Shown: in pieces, positions 15,832 through 23,579 of the stretch
Position numbering within the stretch: the first letter of the stretch is position 1
Layout of the letters: each line of letters begins with the position of its first letter
Assembly: GCA_965370805.1 (NCBI GenBank)
Contig: CBDUVZ010000009.1
Location: 1 to 46,070 of the forward strand
Reading direction: 5' to 3'
DNA: 46,070 bases
Source: CBDUVZ01 sp965370805
GTDB taxonomy: Bacteria > Hydrothermota > Tepidihabitantia > Tepidihabitantales > Tepidihabitantaceae
Translations under genes and position numbers: made by a program
Notes under the pieces: model-generated
The model's input: the letters and a program-made list of their open reading frames with translations, nothing else
Told to the model about the DNA's origin: nothing
The model's database searches: none

Positions 15832-16809
15832 GTGGCGAGACTATGGAAAGCAGCAACCGAATTGCTGGCCGAGAGTGATAACTTCAACAAGGAGAAGTAC
15901 CTAGAGGGCTTGATCTACAGCCATCCTGGGCTACTGGCCTCTAATGATGACAACCTCAGTGAGCAGATATTAGTGTACCCGCTGGAGTTCCAGCCGAAGC
16001 TTGAAAGTGGAAAGCGAGCAGATCTTGCGTGTCTGATCTGGAACGAAGACCTGCAGAAGTACGAGCTCTGGATCTATGAGTTCAAGCCTTCCTCGCAGAG
16101 CAAAGAGGACATCGAACAGCTAGTCGGGTATGTGGAGGAACTGAAGCCCTCGGACAAGAAACGGCAAGAGCTTTGCGAGAAAGCGAAAGGCCTCGTTGAG
16201 CATACGCTCCTGGACCTCGAAACGCCCAGAGGAGCTCTGTGCGCCGGTGAATTCTCACTGGATGTTCTCTCCGGGCTGAAGAAGCGTAACGGGGAGAATC
16301 CCGACAAGCCCCCGTTGCTGGCCGTGAGAATCAAGAGGTTCACCTCCGAAGACAACGATAGCTACGTGCTGGTGGAGTGCTTCGTCGGAGAAGAGAGAAA
16401 CGAATCTGGTGGGCGCAAGACATTCTACGACGACATCCCCACCTATGGCGACAATGAGCTCAAGAGTGAACTGCTCAAGCTCTTGCGTAACCGAAGGCAG
16501 GCAAATGAGCGGCGTGCCCTTCAACTCGAGATTGCTCTTAAGCTCCTTGTCGATAGGGAAGTCGTGACCCAGGATATGTACCGTGAAGCATGGAAAGAGA
16601 ACGACCTACCGCGCAAGGACGGAGGGCATGCGCTATCGCAATTCCTAGGATTCAAGCGAAGCGGTCCGCTTCGTCAGATTCTAACGTGGGATTGGGTTGT
16701 TTCAGACATCAAGGACAACTACAGGCTCCAGGACCAAAGGTATGCTGGTATCCTGAGAGAAGTCCTTGGCGAATTAGGCAGTTCCCAGGCCGATCCGCAA
16801 GATGGATAG
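15832..16809 (+). CDS. PD-(D/E)xK nuclease-like protein
   Basis: This 325-residue protein starts at GTG 15832 behind a perfect AGGAGGT. Residues 55-90 read KRADLACLIWNEDLQKYELWIYEFK. The Asp, then E-x-K on the following strand, is the core of PD-(D/E)xK nucleases, as in DUF91/NucS-like C-domains. Residues before it (ILVYPLEFQPKLESG) fit the preceding strand. The C-terminal half is helical and unrecognised. The gene uses more A/T-ending codons than the SPFH gene beside it, and it lies between two related SPFH gene tails, so it was probably acquired by insertion. DNA cleavage is an inference from motif spacing; a defence role is possible but unsupported by direct neighbours. Confidence 0.7.
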   Translation: MARLWKAATELLAESDNFNKEKYLEGLIYSHPGLLASNDDNLSEQILVYPLEFQPKLESGKRADLACLIWNEDLQKYELWIYEFKPSSQSKEDIEQLVGYVEELKPSDKKRQELCEKAKGLVEHTLLDLETPRGALCAGEFSLDVLSGLKKRNGENPDKPPLLAVRIKRFTSEDNDSYVLVECFVGEERNESGGRKTFYDDIPTYGDNELKSELLKLLRNRRQANERRALQLEIALKLLVDREVVTQDMYREAWKENDLPRKDGGHALSQFLGFKRSGPLRQILTWDWVVSDIKDNYRLQDQRYAGILREVLGELGSSQADPQDG

Positions 16810-16875
16810 GGCAACGCCTTCGCCGGGATGCCGTTCGACCAGAAGCTCATCCCGATGCTGGATGTGAACCGCTGA
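16810..16875 (+). pseudogene. Leftover 3' end of a second SPFH gene
   Basis: Directly after the nuclease-like gene the sequence reads MPFDQKLIPMLDVNR and stops. It aligns with the last residues of the intact SPFH gene (MPFDQKLTPLLNVNR). Similarity extends past the stop through CACGAGGCCC. Nucleotide identity over the block is roughly 80 percent by eye, too low for a fresh target duplication. It is best explained by an old tandem SPFH duplication, most of whose second copy was replaced. Confidence 0.7.
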
Positions 16876-16898
16876 CCACGCCACGAGGCCCATTCCGC

Positions 16899-16926
16899 TT
16901 GACACCCGCCCGGGTTCGGGTAGGGT
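16899..16926 (+). promoter_or_regulatory. Promoter of the LVIVD-repeat gene
   Basis: TTGACA (16899-16904), a 16-nt spacer and TAGGGT (16921-16926) end 11 nt before the ATG at 16938 (5 nt before a GTG at 16932). Confidence 0.5.
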
Positions 16927-16937
16927 AAGATGTGGCA

Positions 16938-18044
16938 ATGGAGAATCCGCCCTCGGCTGTCAGGAGGGCAGCGGGGTTGGCCAAGCACACGCGCCGAGAA
17001 AGACAAGCGCCGTTGATAGTCACAGGAACCGCGAGATTGCTGTTTCTATTCGCTCTCTTGGGCCTAACTTGTCTGATCGCACGTTGCGACTACTTCAGGG
17101 CGCTTTGGGGCGGCACCAACAAGTACACTCTGATTGAGGTCGGGTCGTGTGACACACCAGGTTGTGCATATGATGTCGTCGTCGCTGATACCCTCACGTT
17201 CGTTGCGGACGGCGATGGCCTAAGAGTGCTCAACGTGGCAGACCCGGCAACACCGACTGAAGTTGGCAGTGTTAGTCTCGGAGGTGTAATCTGGGACGTC
17301 CAAGTCGTCGGAGACTTCGCCTACCTGACGGAATACGAGGGCTACCTCCTTGTCGTCGACATCTCCGACCCGACGTCACCTCGCCAAGTCGGTAGATTGG
17401 GTCCTAACCCTACGTACTTCGCAGTCTGCTGCGTACTGGTAGCAGGGGACTACGCTTACTGTTCAACCCCCAAGGGACTCATCGTGGTGGATGTATCACA
17501 GCCAGAGAGCCTTGCCGTTATGGGTGAATGCCGCACCAACACCGAAACTTGGCAGATTGCGAAATCCGGAGGGTACGTCTACGCCGTCAGCAAGGCGGGG
17601 CTGGCGGTATTCGACATCTCCAATCCCTCTGAACCTCAGAAGGTAAACGGCATTGGTCTGAGTGGCATGGTGCCGGGCGAAGAGCGCTTCTTGGGAATCG
17701 AAGCTGACGGGAACGTGCTTCATGTCTGTCGTCCTTCCAAGGACTATGCAACATACGATATTTCAAGTCCAGAGCACCCCATCGAAATCGGAAACTTCAA
17801 GACGGAAGCGTACCGTTACCCTTACGCTTTGGCGGTGCAAGAAACGACTACCTTCCTGCTTGTCAGTCCATCTGGACAACCTCATTCGCTATGCGCGGTG
17901 GTCACCGATAACCCACGTTCTCCACGTCAGATTGCCTCGGTCGAAGTTCTGTCATGCTCCTACGGGCTCGCCGTCTCGAATGGTTGTGTCTTCGTAGCCG
18001 CCGGGCTTGAAGGGCTCAAGATTTACGACTTGGAACAGCAGTGA
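16938..18044 (+). CDS. LVIVD-repeat beta-propeller protein, membrane-anchored or secreted
   Basis: The protein has about 368 residues, with one hydrophobic segment at about 28-50 (LLFLFALLGLTCLIARC) that may be a signal peptide or anchor. At least five LVIVD-type repeats of about 42 residues follow, each with a strand like LRVLNVADPATPTEVGSV, LLVVDISDPTSPRQVGRL, LAVFDISNPSEPQKV or LKIYDLEQQ. The repeats form a beta-propeller of unknown ligand. A GTG at 16932 is an alternative start. The promoter lies so close that the message is probably leaderless or nearly so. The next gene overlaps its stop (TGATG), so the two form an operon. Confidence 0.82.
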   Translation: MENPPSAVRRAAGLAKHTRRERQAPLIVTGTARLLFLFALLGLTCLIARCDYFRALWGGTNKYTLIEVGSCDTPGCAYDVVVADTLTFVADGDGLRVLNVADPATPTEVGSVSLGGVIWDVQVVGDFAYLTEYEGYLLVVDISDPTSPRQVGRLGPNPTYFAVCCVLVAGDYAYCSTPKGLIVVDVSQPESLAVMGECRTNTETWQIAKSGGYVYAVSKAGLAVFDISNPSEPQKVNGIGLSGMVPGEERFLGIEADGNVLHVCRPSKDYATYDISSPEHPIEIGNFKTEAYRYPYALAVQETTTFLLVSPSGQPHSLCAVVTDNPRSPRQIASVEVLSCSYGLAVSNGCVFVAAGLEGLKIYDLEQQ

Positions 18045-19108
18045 TGAAGCAGCAAGAACCGGCAGTTCGTCTGCTCTGGGCCGCGGTCCTCATGATTCTC
18101 CCTTGCGTCCATTGTTCTACTCACATTGTAGATAGAGGGAACAGAGAGAAAATCGATTCAGAAGTCGTATCCCAGGAACAGCGGCTGGAGTTGGTCTCGG
18201 AACCTACGCTGGTGAACCCGACTGCCAAACTAAGGTCTCTGGAAGAAACCCAATACAGAGAAACGTTTCATCAAACTACTCTCTTCAAACGCGAACCATC
18301 CCCGTGGCTGAGACTGGGATTGCTGGGTACTTCGCTGGGGGCGTTCCTCCTGGCGAAGGATATGACGGACCGAGGCTTCCCAGAGTACGCGACCCCGACC
18401 GTGACGGGAGGACTGGTTGCAGCCGGAGGCCTGGGACTCTCCTACGTCATTCCCCTGTTCAACAGGCGAAAGGTCGAACGGACGGAGGAGACCAGAATAG
18501 ACCGGAAGCCTCTTCCCGTGGACGTTTCAATTGGCTCTGAGCTCCTGACATCCTTGCATCCTGATGCCCAATGCTATGCGAGTCTCAGTTTCCTCACCTA
18601 CCTAGACCAGTTGCCTCGTGGTAGAAACTTCAATGTCGCGGCGCGTATCTCTGATATGCCCCAGCATTCCACCAGCTTCGTAGTTGGGAAGGAAATGACA
18701 CTGCACTTGGAGAAAGAACGCAGGGAAGAAGAAGAAAGACGAGAGCGAGTTGAAAGGGAACGATGCTTGGCAGAAGAAAGAAAGAAGCAAGAAGAGAGAG
18801 AAAAGCAAAGACAGAAGGAGATAGCGCTGGCCAGGGCTGCGGGATCCCTTGACACTTGGGATATCGCCCGACTTCGAACTGCATTCCGCTACGCATCTGC
18901 GGGCTTCCAGTACATGGTGACTCAAGAGGCACTTGGTGAGGCCTTGGGGGTGGCCACCTACGGAGACTTTCTGGACTTGCCGCTCAGATCGCAGGTTTGG
19001 GCTCTCCGCGAGATCGCCAGGGTCTACGGCGGTGGCTACGCAGGATCGGTCTTGGTCCAGGAGTTGCTGAGCATCCCGGCATACTTGGCCGCCAAGGTCC
19101 TGCGCTGA
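18044..19108 (+). CDS. Exported coiled-coil protein of unknown function
   Basis: I do not recognise the family of this roughly 354-residue protein. It has a signal-type start (LLWAAVLMILPCVHCS). Two hydrophobic segments follow at about 90-105 (LRLGLLGTSLGAFLLA) and 118-138 (TVTGGLVAAGGLGLSYVIPLF), with a beta-rich part after them. A strongly charged coiled coil of about 45 residues (KERREEEERRERVERER and onwards) leads into a helical C-terminal domain (TWDIARLRTAFRYASAGF to YLAAKVLR). ATG 18044 overlaps the upstream stop by one base; GTG 18041 is an alternative. It is probably an envelope partner of the LVIVD protein. Confidence 0.7.
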   Translation: MKQQEPAVRLLWAAVLMILPCVHCSTHIVDRGNREKIDSEVVSQEQRLELVSEPTLVNPTAKLRSLEETQYRETFHQTTLFKREPSPWLRLGLLGTSLGAFLLAKDMTDRGFPEYATPTVTGGLVAAGGLGLSYVIPLFNRRKVERTEETRIDRKPLPVDVSIGSELLTSLHPDAQCYASLSFLTYLDQLPRGRNFNVAARISDMPQHSTSFVVGKEMTLHLEKERREEEERRERVERERCLAEERKKQEEREKQRQKEIALARAAGSLDTWDIARLRTAFRYASAGFQYMVTQEALGEALGVATYGDFLDLPLRSQVWALREIARVYGGGYAGSVLVQELLSIPAYLAAKVLR

Positions 19109-19270
19109 ACGAGGGAGATAGGAGGACAGAATACCTGTCCCCGCACGCCGCAATCCACTGACATTTCATCGTCAACAGCTCACAGCGCGAGCGGGGCAAT
19201 CCTGAAGACTGAACGGCGGGAGTCGCTGATCGCCTCCGGGATCTCCGGCATCGGCTCGGGGCCGCTTCAG

Positions 19271-19333
19271 TTGAACGCCTGCCGCTGACCGCCAACTGCC
19301 GACCGACTTCTGCCCGGACCAGCGGACGGCAGC
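19271..19333. repeat. Short degenerate heptamer array
   Basis: Heptamers related to CTGACCG follow one another (TTGAACG, CCTGCCG, CTGACCG, CCAACTG, CCGACCG, ACTTCTG). It ends about 12 nt before the 12-bp array. A longer version at 34185-34261 likewise precedes a 12-bp array. Confidence 0.5.
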
Positions 19334-19344
19334 ATGGACGCGGC

Positions 19345-19644
19345 TCCGGGCGAAGCTGGGGGCATCACTCGGGACGTGACTGCCGAGGATTCCGGCGACG
19401 GACTTGACGACGAGGTTGGCGACGGACTTGGCGACGGACTTGGCGACGAAGTTGGCGACGCGATTGGCGACGTAGCTAGCGACGCGATTGGCGACGCGAT
19501 TGGCGACGAAGCTGGCGACGTGATTAGCGACGTAATTCGGGGCGAAGTTGGGGGCGAAACTGGCGACGGCATTAGCCACGCGATTGGCGATGTTTCTGGC
19601 GACGGCATTCGGGACGAAATTGGGGACGAAACCAGCGACGACAG
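19345..19644. repeat. 12-bp-period array 2 (25 units)
   Basis: From 19345 the sequence falls into 25 units of 12 bp with consensus TGGCGACGNNAT (for example TGGCGACGCGAT, TGGCGACGAAGC, TAGCGACGTAAT). The core runs of TGGCGACG are nearly exact. The plus frame 19334-19744 would encode a GD-x-x tetrapeptide repeat, and other frames are open as well. There is no ribosome binding site or fold-like composition, so I treat it as non-coding. Confidence 0.85.
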
Positions 19645-19766
19645 GGGACGATCCCCGGGGTCGGGCCAAATGCGATTCGATCTGTTACATTTGGCCGGTT
19701 TCGCGTGTTACCCTTCGGCAGGTTCTTGCCCCTGGCTAAGGTAGTCCCGTCTGACAGGACGTTCGC

Positions 19767-19879
19767 GGCACGCGGTGCCCCTCACTGGTGCAATCAACCT
19801 CCGTAGGAGACTCTGACTCCCAAGTCAGCGCCCATGCTGGGCGCACAACTGCAGGGACAGGTCTCAGGTTTGTCCCTGC
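19767..19879 (+). other. Cluster of short perfect hairpins before the second MNT/HEPN pair
   Basis: Within 113 nt five perfect stems follow each other: GGCAC/GTGCC (19767-19779), CTCC/GGAG (19799-19809), CTGACT/AGTCAG (19813-19828), GCGCCC/GGGCGC (19828-19844) and GCAGGGACA/TGTCCCTGC (19851-19879). The MNT promoter begins 7 nt later. It could be a structured RNA, a terminator cluster or a protein-binding region. It does not fold as a tRNA. The rest of 19109-19923 holds the heptamer array and 12-bp array 2 and otherwise nothing I recognise. Confidence 0.5.
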
Positions 19880-19885
19880 CCGCTC

Positions 19886-19913
19886 TTGACGACGCTTGGC
19901 CTCAAGTTAGACT
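19886..19913 (+). promoter_or_regulatory. Promoter of the second MNT/HEPN pair
   Basis: TTGACG (19886-19891), a 16-nt spacer and TAGACT (19908-19913) end 10 nt before the ATG at 19924. Both boxes are identical to those of the first MNT/HEPN pair at 8140-8167. Confidence 0.6.
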
Positions 19914-19923
19914 TGGTTAGACT

Positions 19924-20229
19924 ATGAGACCAAGAGTATCCTTTGACCGCAGAATGGTAGCCGAGTTCTGTCAGAAGAACCACATCAGGAAACTCTCCCT
20001 TTTCGGCTCAGTCCTGAGAGACGACTTCGGCCCGGACAGCGACATTGATGTGCTGGTCGAGTTCGAACCGGGCAAAGGCCCCGGCTTTTTCGGCCTGGCG
20101 CGGATGGAACGCGAGCTGTCAGAGTTGCTTGGTGGCCGCAAGGCCGACATCCGAACGCCACAGGAACTAAGCCGCTATTTCCGGGACGAAGTTGTCGCTT
20201 CGGCTGAACTGCAGTATGCAGCGTCCTGA
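19924..20229 (+). CDS. MNT-type nucleotidyltransferase antitoxin, second copy
   Basis: This 101-residue MntA-like protein is paralogous to the one at 8187. FGSVLRDDFGPDSDIDVLVEF has GS and both catalytic Asp residues at the same positions (28-29, 40, 42). It differs after residue 47 (ARMERELSELLGGRKADIRTPQELSRYF). Its 3' end overlaps the HEPN start by 14 nt, as in the first pair. The leader is only a few bases by promoter geometry. Role: probable AMPylating antitoxin. Confidence 0.9.
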   Translation: MRPRVSFDRRMVAEFCQKNHIRKLSLFGSVLRDDFGPDSDIDVLVEFEPGKGPGFFGLARMERELSELLGGRKADIRTPQELSRYFRDEVVASAELQYAAS

Positions 20230-20554
20230 CTCAATCCGGCTCAGGCATATGCTCGACGCGGCCCTCCTGGCGATTGATCTGGTCAGGGACAAGACGAGAG
20301 CAGACCTCGATAAGGACATATCTCTTACCTTGGCGCTGGTGAAAACCATCGAGATCGTCGGTGAGGCGGCCGGAAGGATCTCCGCCGAATGCCGTTCTTC
20401 TCATCCGGCTATTCCGTGGCTGGATATCATCGGTATGCGCCACCGGCTGATCCACGCGTATTTCGACATCAACTCGGACATCGTCTGGGAAACGGTCACC
20501 GACGATCTCCCGCAGCTTGTAACCGAACTGGAAAAAGCGCTGTCTGAAGACTGA
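20216..20554 (+). CDS. HEPN-type toxin (HepT-like, DUF86), second copy
   Basis: This 112-residue HEPN protein has the R-x4-H-x-Y motif in GMRHRLIHAY (R75, H80, Y82) and the DUF86 helix EIVGEAAGRI. I chose ATG 20216 because it reproduces the 14-nt overlap of the first pair and aligns the N-terminus (SIRLRHMLDAA versus AVRLRHMLDAA); the longer frame from 20192 is a shadow of the MNT gene. An RNase toxin role is inferred from the family. Confidence 0.9.
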   Translation: MQRPDSIRLRHMLDAALLAIDLVRDKTRADLDKDISLTLALVKTIEIVGEAAGRISAECRSSHPAIPWLDIIGMRHRLIHAYFDINSDIVWETVTDDLPQLVTELEKALSED

Positions 20555-20615
20555 CTAGCCCTTACTCCGACCCGAACCACTCGAAGAACGAGGAGCAGCA
20601 TACTGGAACTGAACC

Positions 20616-20849
20616 ATGAAAAAGCACTATGACTTCGGCGGGATGAAAGGTCGGAAGAACCCTTACGCCCGGCGTCTGAGGCAGTCCATAACGATACGGC
20701 TCGACCGCACCACCGTCGCGTACTTCCGGGAGCTGGCGGAGGAGACCGGCCTGCCGTATCAGAACCTGATCAACCTCTATCTCCGGGACTGCGTCGAGCA
20801 CGGTCGCCGGCTTTCCCAGCAGTGGGTGGCAAGCGACGCGCCCCGCTGA
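20616..20849 (+). CDS. BrnA/CopG-like antitoxin, orphan
   Basis: This 77-residue protein begins KKHYDFGGMKGRKNPY, the usual opening of BrnA-type antitoxins. A ribbon-helix-helix follows: SITIRLDRTTVAYFRELAEETGLPYQNLINLYLRDCVEHG. RHH proteins bind operator DNA as dimers and neutralise a small toxin. No BrnT-like toxin is adjacent; the HEPN gene ends 61 nt upstream. It may act alone as a regulator. Confidence 0.75.
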   Translation: MKKHYDFGGMKGRKNPYARRLRQSITIRLDRTTVAYFRELAEETGLPYQNLINLYLRDCVEHGRRLSQQWVASDAPR

Positions 20850-20878
20850 CCACCAACTCTCTCTTGCCCGAAAGCGAA

Positions 20879-20896
20879 GGCGGCCTTGCGGCCGCC
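20879..20896. terminator. Hairpin between converging genes
   Basis: GGCGGCC, TTGC and GGCCGCC form a 7-bp perfect GC-rich stem between the end of the BrnA-like gene and the end of the flavoprotein gene. Neither side has a good T-tract (the minus side shows CTTTC after 4 nt), so it is a possible bidirectional terminator. Confidence 0.5.
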
Positions 20897-20922
20897 CTCG
20901 GTTCATGTCTGGAGTTGTATGA

Positions 20923-22578
20923 CTACTCGGTCGCCGGGGTCGAACATTCCGGCCCGAGGAACGGGTACCGGCCCTGCATTTCCGGCCGGCGATAGTCGGG
21001 CAGCAGTTTCGGTGACCGGCGGTCTTCCGGGACCTTGGCCGCTTTCAACTCCTCGACGAACGGCCCGACGTGACTCGCCCCGATTTCCGGGGCCTGTTTC
21101 ATCGCCTTGGCCGCTTCCGCCGCGGCTTTGCCCGCGCGCCGCCCGAACACCAGGATATCGAGCAGCGAGTTGCCCATCAACCGGTTCCGACCGTGGATTC
21201 CACCGACCGTTTCGCCCGCCGCAAACAGGTTCTTCGTACCGGTGTGCCCGGTGTCGTCCACCAGCACTCCACCGTTCTGGTAGTGCTGGGTCGGGTAAGT
21301 GAGCACCGGCACCTTGTCCATTTCGATGTCGTACCGCGCGAACTGGTGGAACATCGCGGGCAGCGAACTCCGGACAAACCCTTCGCCTTTCAGCACGTCA
21401 AGCATCGGCGAATCGAGCCACACCCCGACTCCACCGGTCGGCGTATCGATACCTTTCTTCTGCTCCCGGCACTCACGGATTATCGCTGACGCGGTGATAT
21501 CCCGGCTTTCCAGTTCGTAGATGAACCGATTGCCTTCCGAGTTGACCAGGTGGGCGCCGAGGCTGCGTACTTTCTCGGTAATCAGCAGCCCGACAATCTG
21601 CTCCGGGTACGCGACCCCGGTCGGGTGGTACTGAATCGTGTCGATAAACGCCAGCTCGGCCCCGACCCGGTAAGCCAGGACCAGACCGTCAGCGGTCGCG
21701 CCGTAATGATTGGTGCACGGGAAGCCCTGCATGTGCAGTCTTCCGCACCCGCCGGTCGCCAGAATCGTGGTCTTCGCCCGGACAATCCGTTTCTGGCCGG
21801 TTTCAAGGTTCACCAGCACCGCGCCGGTCACCGCGCCTTTGGAATCGGTCAGCAGTTCAACCGCAGCCGCAAACTCGACCTCCGGGACGTCATGATTGAG
21901 CATCTCGTCCCGCAGCACCCGCATGATCTCCGCGCCGGTGTAATCACGGGCGAAATGCATCCGCTTGCGCGAAGTACCACCCCCGTGGATGGTCTTCATC
22001 GTGCCGTCGTCTTCCTTGTCGAACATCACCCCGAGCTTCTCGAGCCAGCCGATAACCCCGGGCGCATCCATGACCAGGGCTTTGGCCAGTTCCGGCACGT
22101 TCTTGAAATGACCGCCTCCGAGCACGTCCAGGTAATGCCGCTCCGGCGAATCGTTCGGTTTGTCGGCTCCCTGGATTCCGCCCTGGGCCATCCGTGTGTT
22201 CGCATCCCCGACCCGGAGCTTGGTCACCAAGAGCACATTCGCACCGGCTTCCTGCGCAACCAGGGCCGCAGACGCGCCCGCGCCGCCACCGCCGATAACC
22301 AGCACGTCAACGTCATAGTCCGGACTTCCGAAATCAAGCCCGCCGACATCGGAAACCGGGTAGGCTTCGAGCACGTCCGCAAGCTCGTGCGGAGTGCGCT
22401 GGCCCTTGTTCGGCCCCACACAGAGCTCGCGCATCGACTCCTCAATGTAATCCGGGTGAAACCCCTTGAGCAGCTCCTTTTTCTGGTCAGCGGTCCGCAT
22501 CACGAATTCCTGATCCATCCGTTCCTTACGGGTCGCTTCGAGCCGCTTGATGCTCTCTCGCATGCTTTCAGGATACAT
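20923..22578 (-). CDS. Fumarate reductase / succinate dehydrogenase flavoprotein subunit
   Basis: The protein has about 551 residues. It should interconvert fumarate and succinate at a covalent FAD. A helical N-terminal extension of about 85 residues precedes the dinucleotide site VLVIGGGGAGASAA (93-105). The FAD and substrate regions are clear: MAQGGIQGA, TILATGGCGRLH, DTIQYHPTG, LVNSEGNRFIYE, ASAIIREC, and TYPTQHYQNGGVLVD followed by AAGETVGGIHGRNRLMGNSLLDILVFGRRAG. It lies last in the order fumarase alpha, fumarase beta, Fe-S subunit, flavoprotein. No cytochrome b or anchor subunit follows, so a soluble enzyme (TfrA/B-like or ferredoxin/NAD(P)H-linked) is likely. ATG 22578 is better spaced from GGAGG than ATG 22581, and the upstream frame to 22620 is palindromic repeat. 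Confidence 0.88.
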   Translation of the reverse strand: MYPESMRESIKRLEATRKERMDQEFVMRTADQKKELLKGFHPDYIEESMRELCVGPNKGQRTPHELADVLEAYPVSDVGGLDFGSPDYDVDVLVIGGGGAGASAALVAQEAGANVLLVTKLRVGDANTRMAQGGIQGADKPNDSPERHYLDVLGGGHFKNVPELAKALVMDAPGVIGWLEKLGVMFDKEDDGTMKTIHGGGTSRKRMHFARDYTGAEIMRVLRDEMLNHDVPEVEFAAAVELLTDSKGAVTGAVLVNLETGQKRIVRAKTTILATGGCGRLHMQGFPCTNHYGATADGLVLAYRVGAELAFIDTIQYHPTGVAYPEQIVGLLITEKVRSLGAHLVNSEGNRFIYELESRDITASAIIRECREQKKGIDTPTGGVGVWLDSPMLDVLKGEGFVRSSLPAMFHQFARYDIEMDKVPVLTYPTQHYQNGGVLVDDTGHTGTKNLFAAGETVGGIHGRNRLMGNSLLDILVFGRRAGKAAAEAAKAMKQAPEIGASHVGPFVEELKAAKVPEDRRSPKLLPDYRRPEMQGRYPFLGPECSTPATE

Positions 22579-22604
22579 CATGGCCTCCAGGCAGCGGATA
22601 GAAC

Positions 22605-22764
22605 AACCACAGATGGACACGGATGGACACCGAGGGTCGGTCCCGGCCCCGCATCCGCGTCCAAGCCATCCGGCAGGTATCCGTGCTTATCGGTGTTGTG
22701 CCCTCTGAGGGCACTCTCCGCTTGGTGTCTGCCACAGTGTTTATCGGTGTTCATCTGTGGTTTC
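22605..22764. repeat. Palindromic interspersed repeat, second copy
   Basis: The left arm AACCACAGATGGACACGGAT begins at 22605 and the right arm GTTCATCTGTGGTTT ends at 22764. The centre carries TCCGTGCTTATCGGTG and a small stem around GCCCTCTGAGGGC. It lies between the flavoprotein and Fe-S subunit genes, inside the presumed operon transcript, where it could fold into a long hairpin and modulate the ratio of the two subunits. Confidence 0.7.
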
Positions 22765-22790
22765 CTCGCTCCGAATCATCAGTGGTTTCG

Positions 22791-23576
22791 TCATCGCGGT
22801 TCGATGTCGCGGATCTTCTTGTCGTAGAAACGCTTGCTCAACTCTTCTTCGCTCATTTGCGTCAGCTTGTCAACTCCGGGTTCGCACTCGCCGGCTTCAA
22901 GTTCTTTCATCCGCTCTGCCAGGTCCGGGGCCCGCTTGTGCAGCTTCGCACCGACAATCCGCCGGGCGAGAAGCCCAACATTGTAGTGGACGATTTCGGC
23001 CGGGCATCGGCTCGCGCACAAGCCGCACATGATGCAGTCGAAGCTCATATCCGCGACCGCCTCATGGTCTCCACGGATTGCGGCATTGATGTACCCCATC
23101 ACGTCGATGTCCTGCGGGCAGATTTTGGTGCACGAGTTGCAACTGATGCACCGCATTATCTCCGGGTAAAGCCGAACCAGGGTCTGGGTCGTCGGCTCCA
23201 GTGTTTCGATGTCGTACTTCGCCTTGTTCGCCGGGTAGAACGGCAACTGGGTGAGGAACATCCCGTCCTCAATCACGGTCTGGCACGCCAGCCCGACTTT
23301 AATCTTGTACGAATCCGCAGTGCGGTACACGGTTCCGCACGCGCCGCAGAACCCGCCCCGGCATCCGCACCCGCGGACAAACAGGTATCCCGCGTACTCC
23401 ATCGCCTTCATGATTGTCAGGCCGGCGGGGACCTCATACGCCTTGCCCATTACGTTGATAGTGACCAAGGAGGAGGGGCCCAGGGTCCCAGGGTTCAAGG
23501 GTTCAAGGGGAGCGGACTCGGGGTGTGCTTTGACCTCTGGCTTCTGGCTCTTGGCTTTTGACTTGGGCTCTGCCAT
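22791..23576 (-). CDS. Fumarate reductase / succinate dehydrogenase iron-sulfur subunit
   Basis: This 261-residue electron-transfer subunit has a 2Fe-2S domain with CGCRGGFCGACG, then CISCNSCTKICP and CIMCGLCASRCP, which fit the 4Fe-4S/3Fe-4S sites of the C-terminal ferredoxin domain. The first 36 residues (KSKAKSQKPEVK, then LEPLNPGTLGPSS) are unlike the family. Their DNA (about 23470-23575) is built of the tandem motif AGCCAAGAGCCAGAAGCC and a second motif around CCTTGAACCCTTGAACCC, both typical of intergenic repeats, so the N-terminus probably arose from repeat DNA. The ferredoxin fold itself starts at VTINVMGKAYEVPAG. It works with the flavoprotein encoded downstream. Confidence 0.88.
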   Translation of the reverse strand: MAEPKSKAKSQKPEVKAHPESAPLEPLNPGTLGPSSLVTINVMGKAYEVPAGLTIMKAMEYAGYLFVRGCGCRGGFCGACGTVYRTADSYKIKVGLACQTVIEDGMFLTQLPFYPANKAKYDIETLEPTTQTLVRLYPEIMRCISCNSCTKICPQDIDVMGYINAAIRGDHEAVADMSFDCIMCGLCASRCPAEIVHYNVGLLARRIVGAKLHKRAPDLAERMKELEAGECEPGVDKLTQMSEEELSKRFYDKKIRDIEPR

Positions 23577-23579
23577 GGC

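Noticed and set aside
19334..19744. Open frame encoding a GD-x-x tetrapeptide repeat
   Set aside because: It is fully explained by the 12-bp array; several other frames over the array are equally open, there is no ribosome binding site, and the part beyond the array is unrelated low-quality sequence.
19795..19880. Possible tRNA around the CTGAC/GTCAG stem
   Set aside because: The loop has 6 nt and no acceptor or T arm can be formed in the right places.
21550..22827. 425-codon plus-strand open frame
   Set aside because: It is antisense to the flavoprotein gene, which has all family motifs; composition is typical of a shadow frame.
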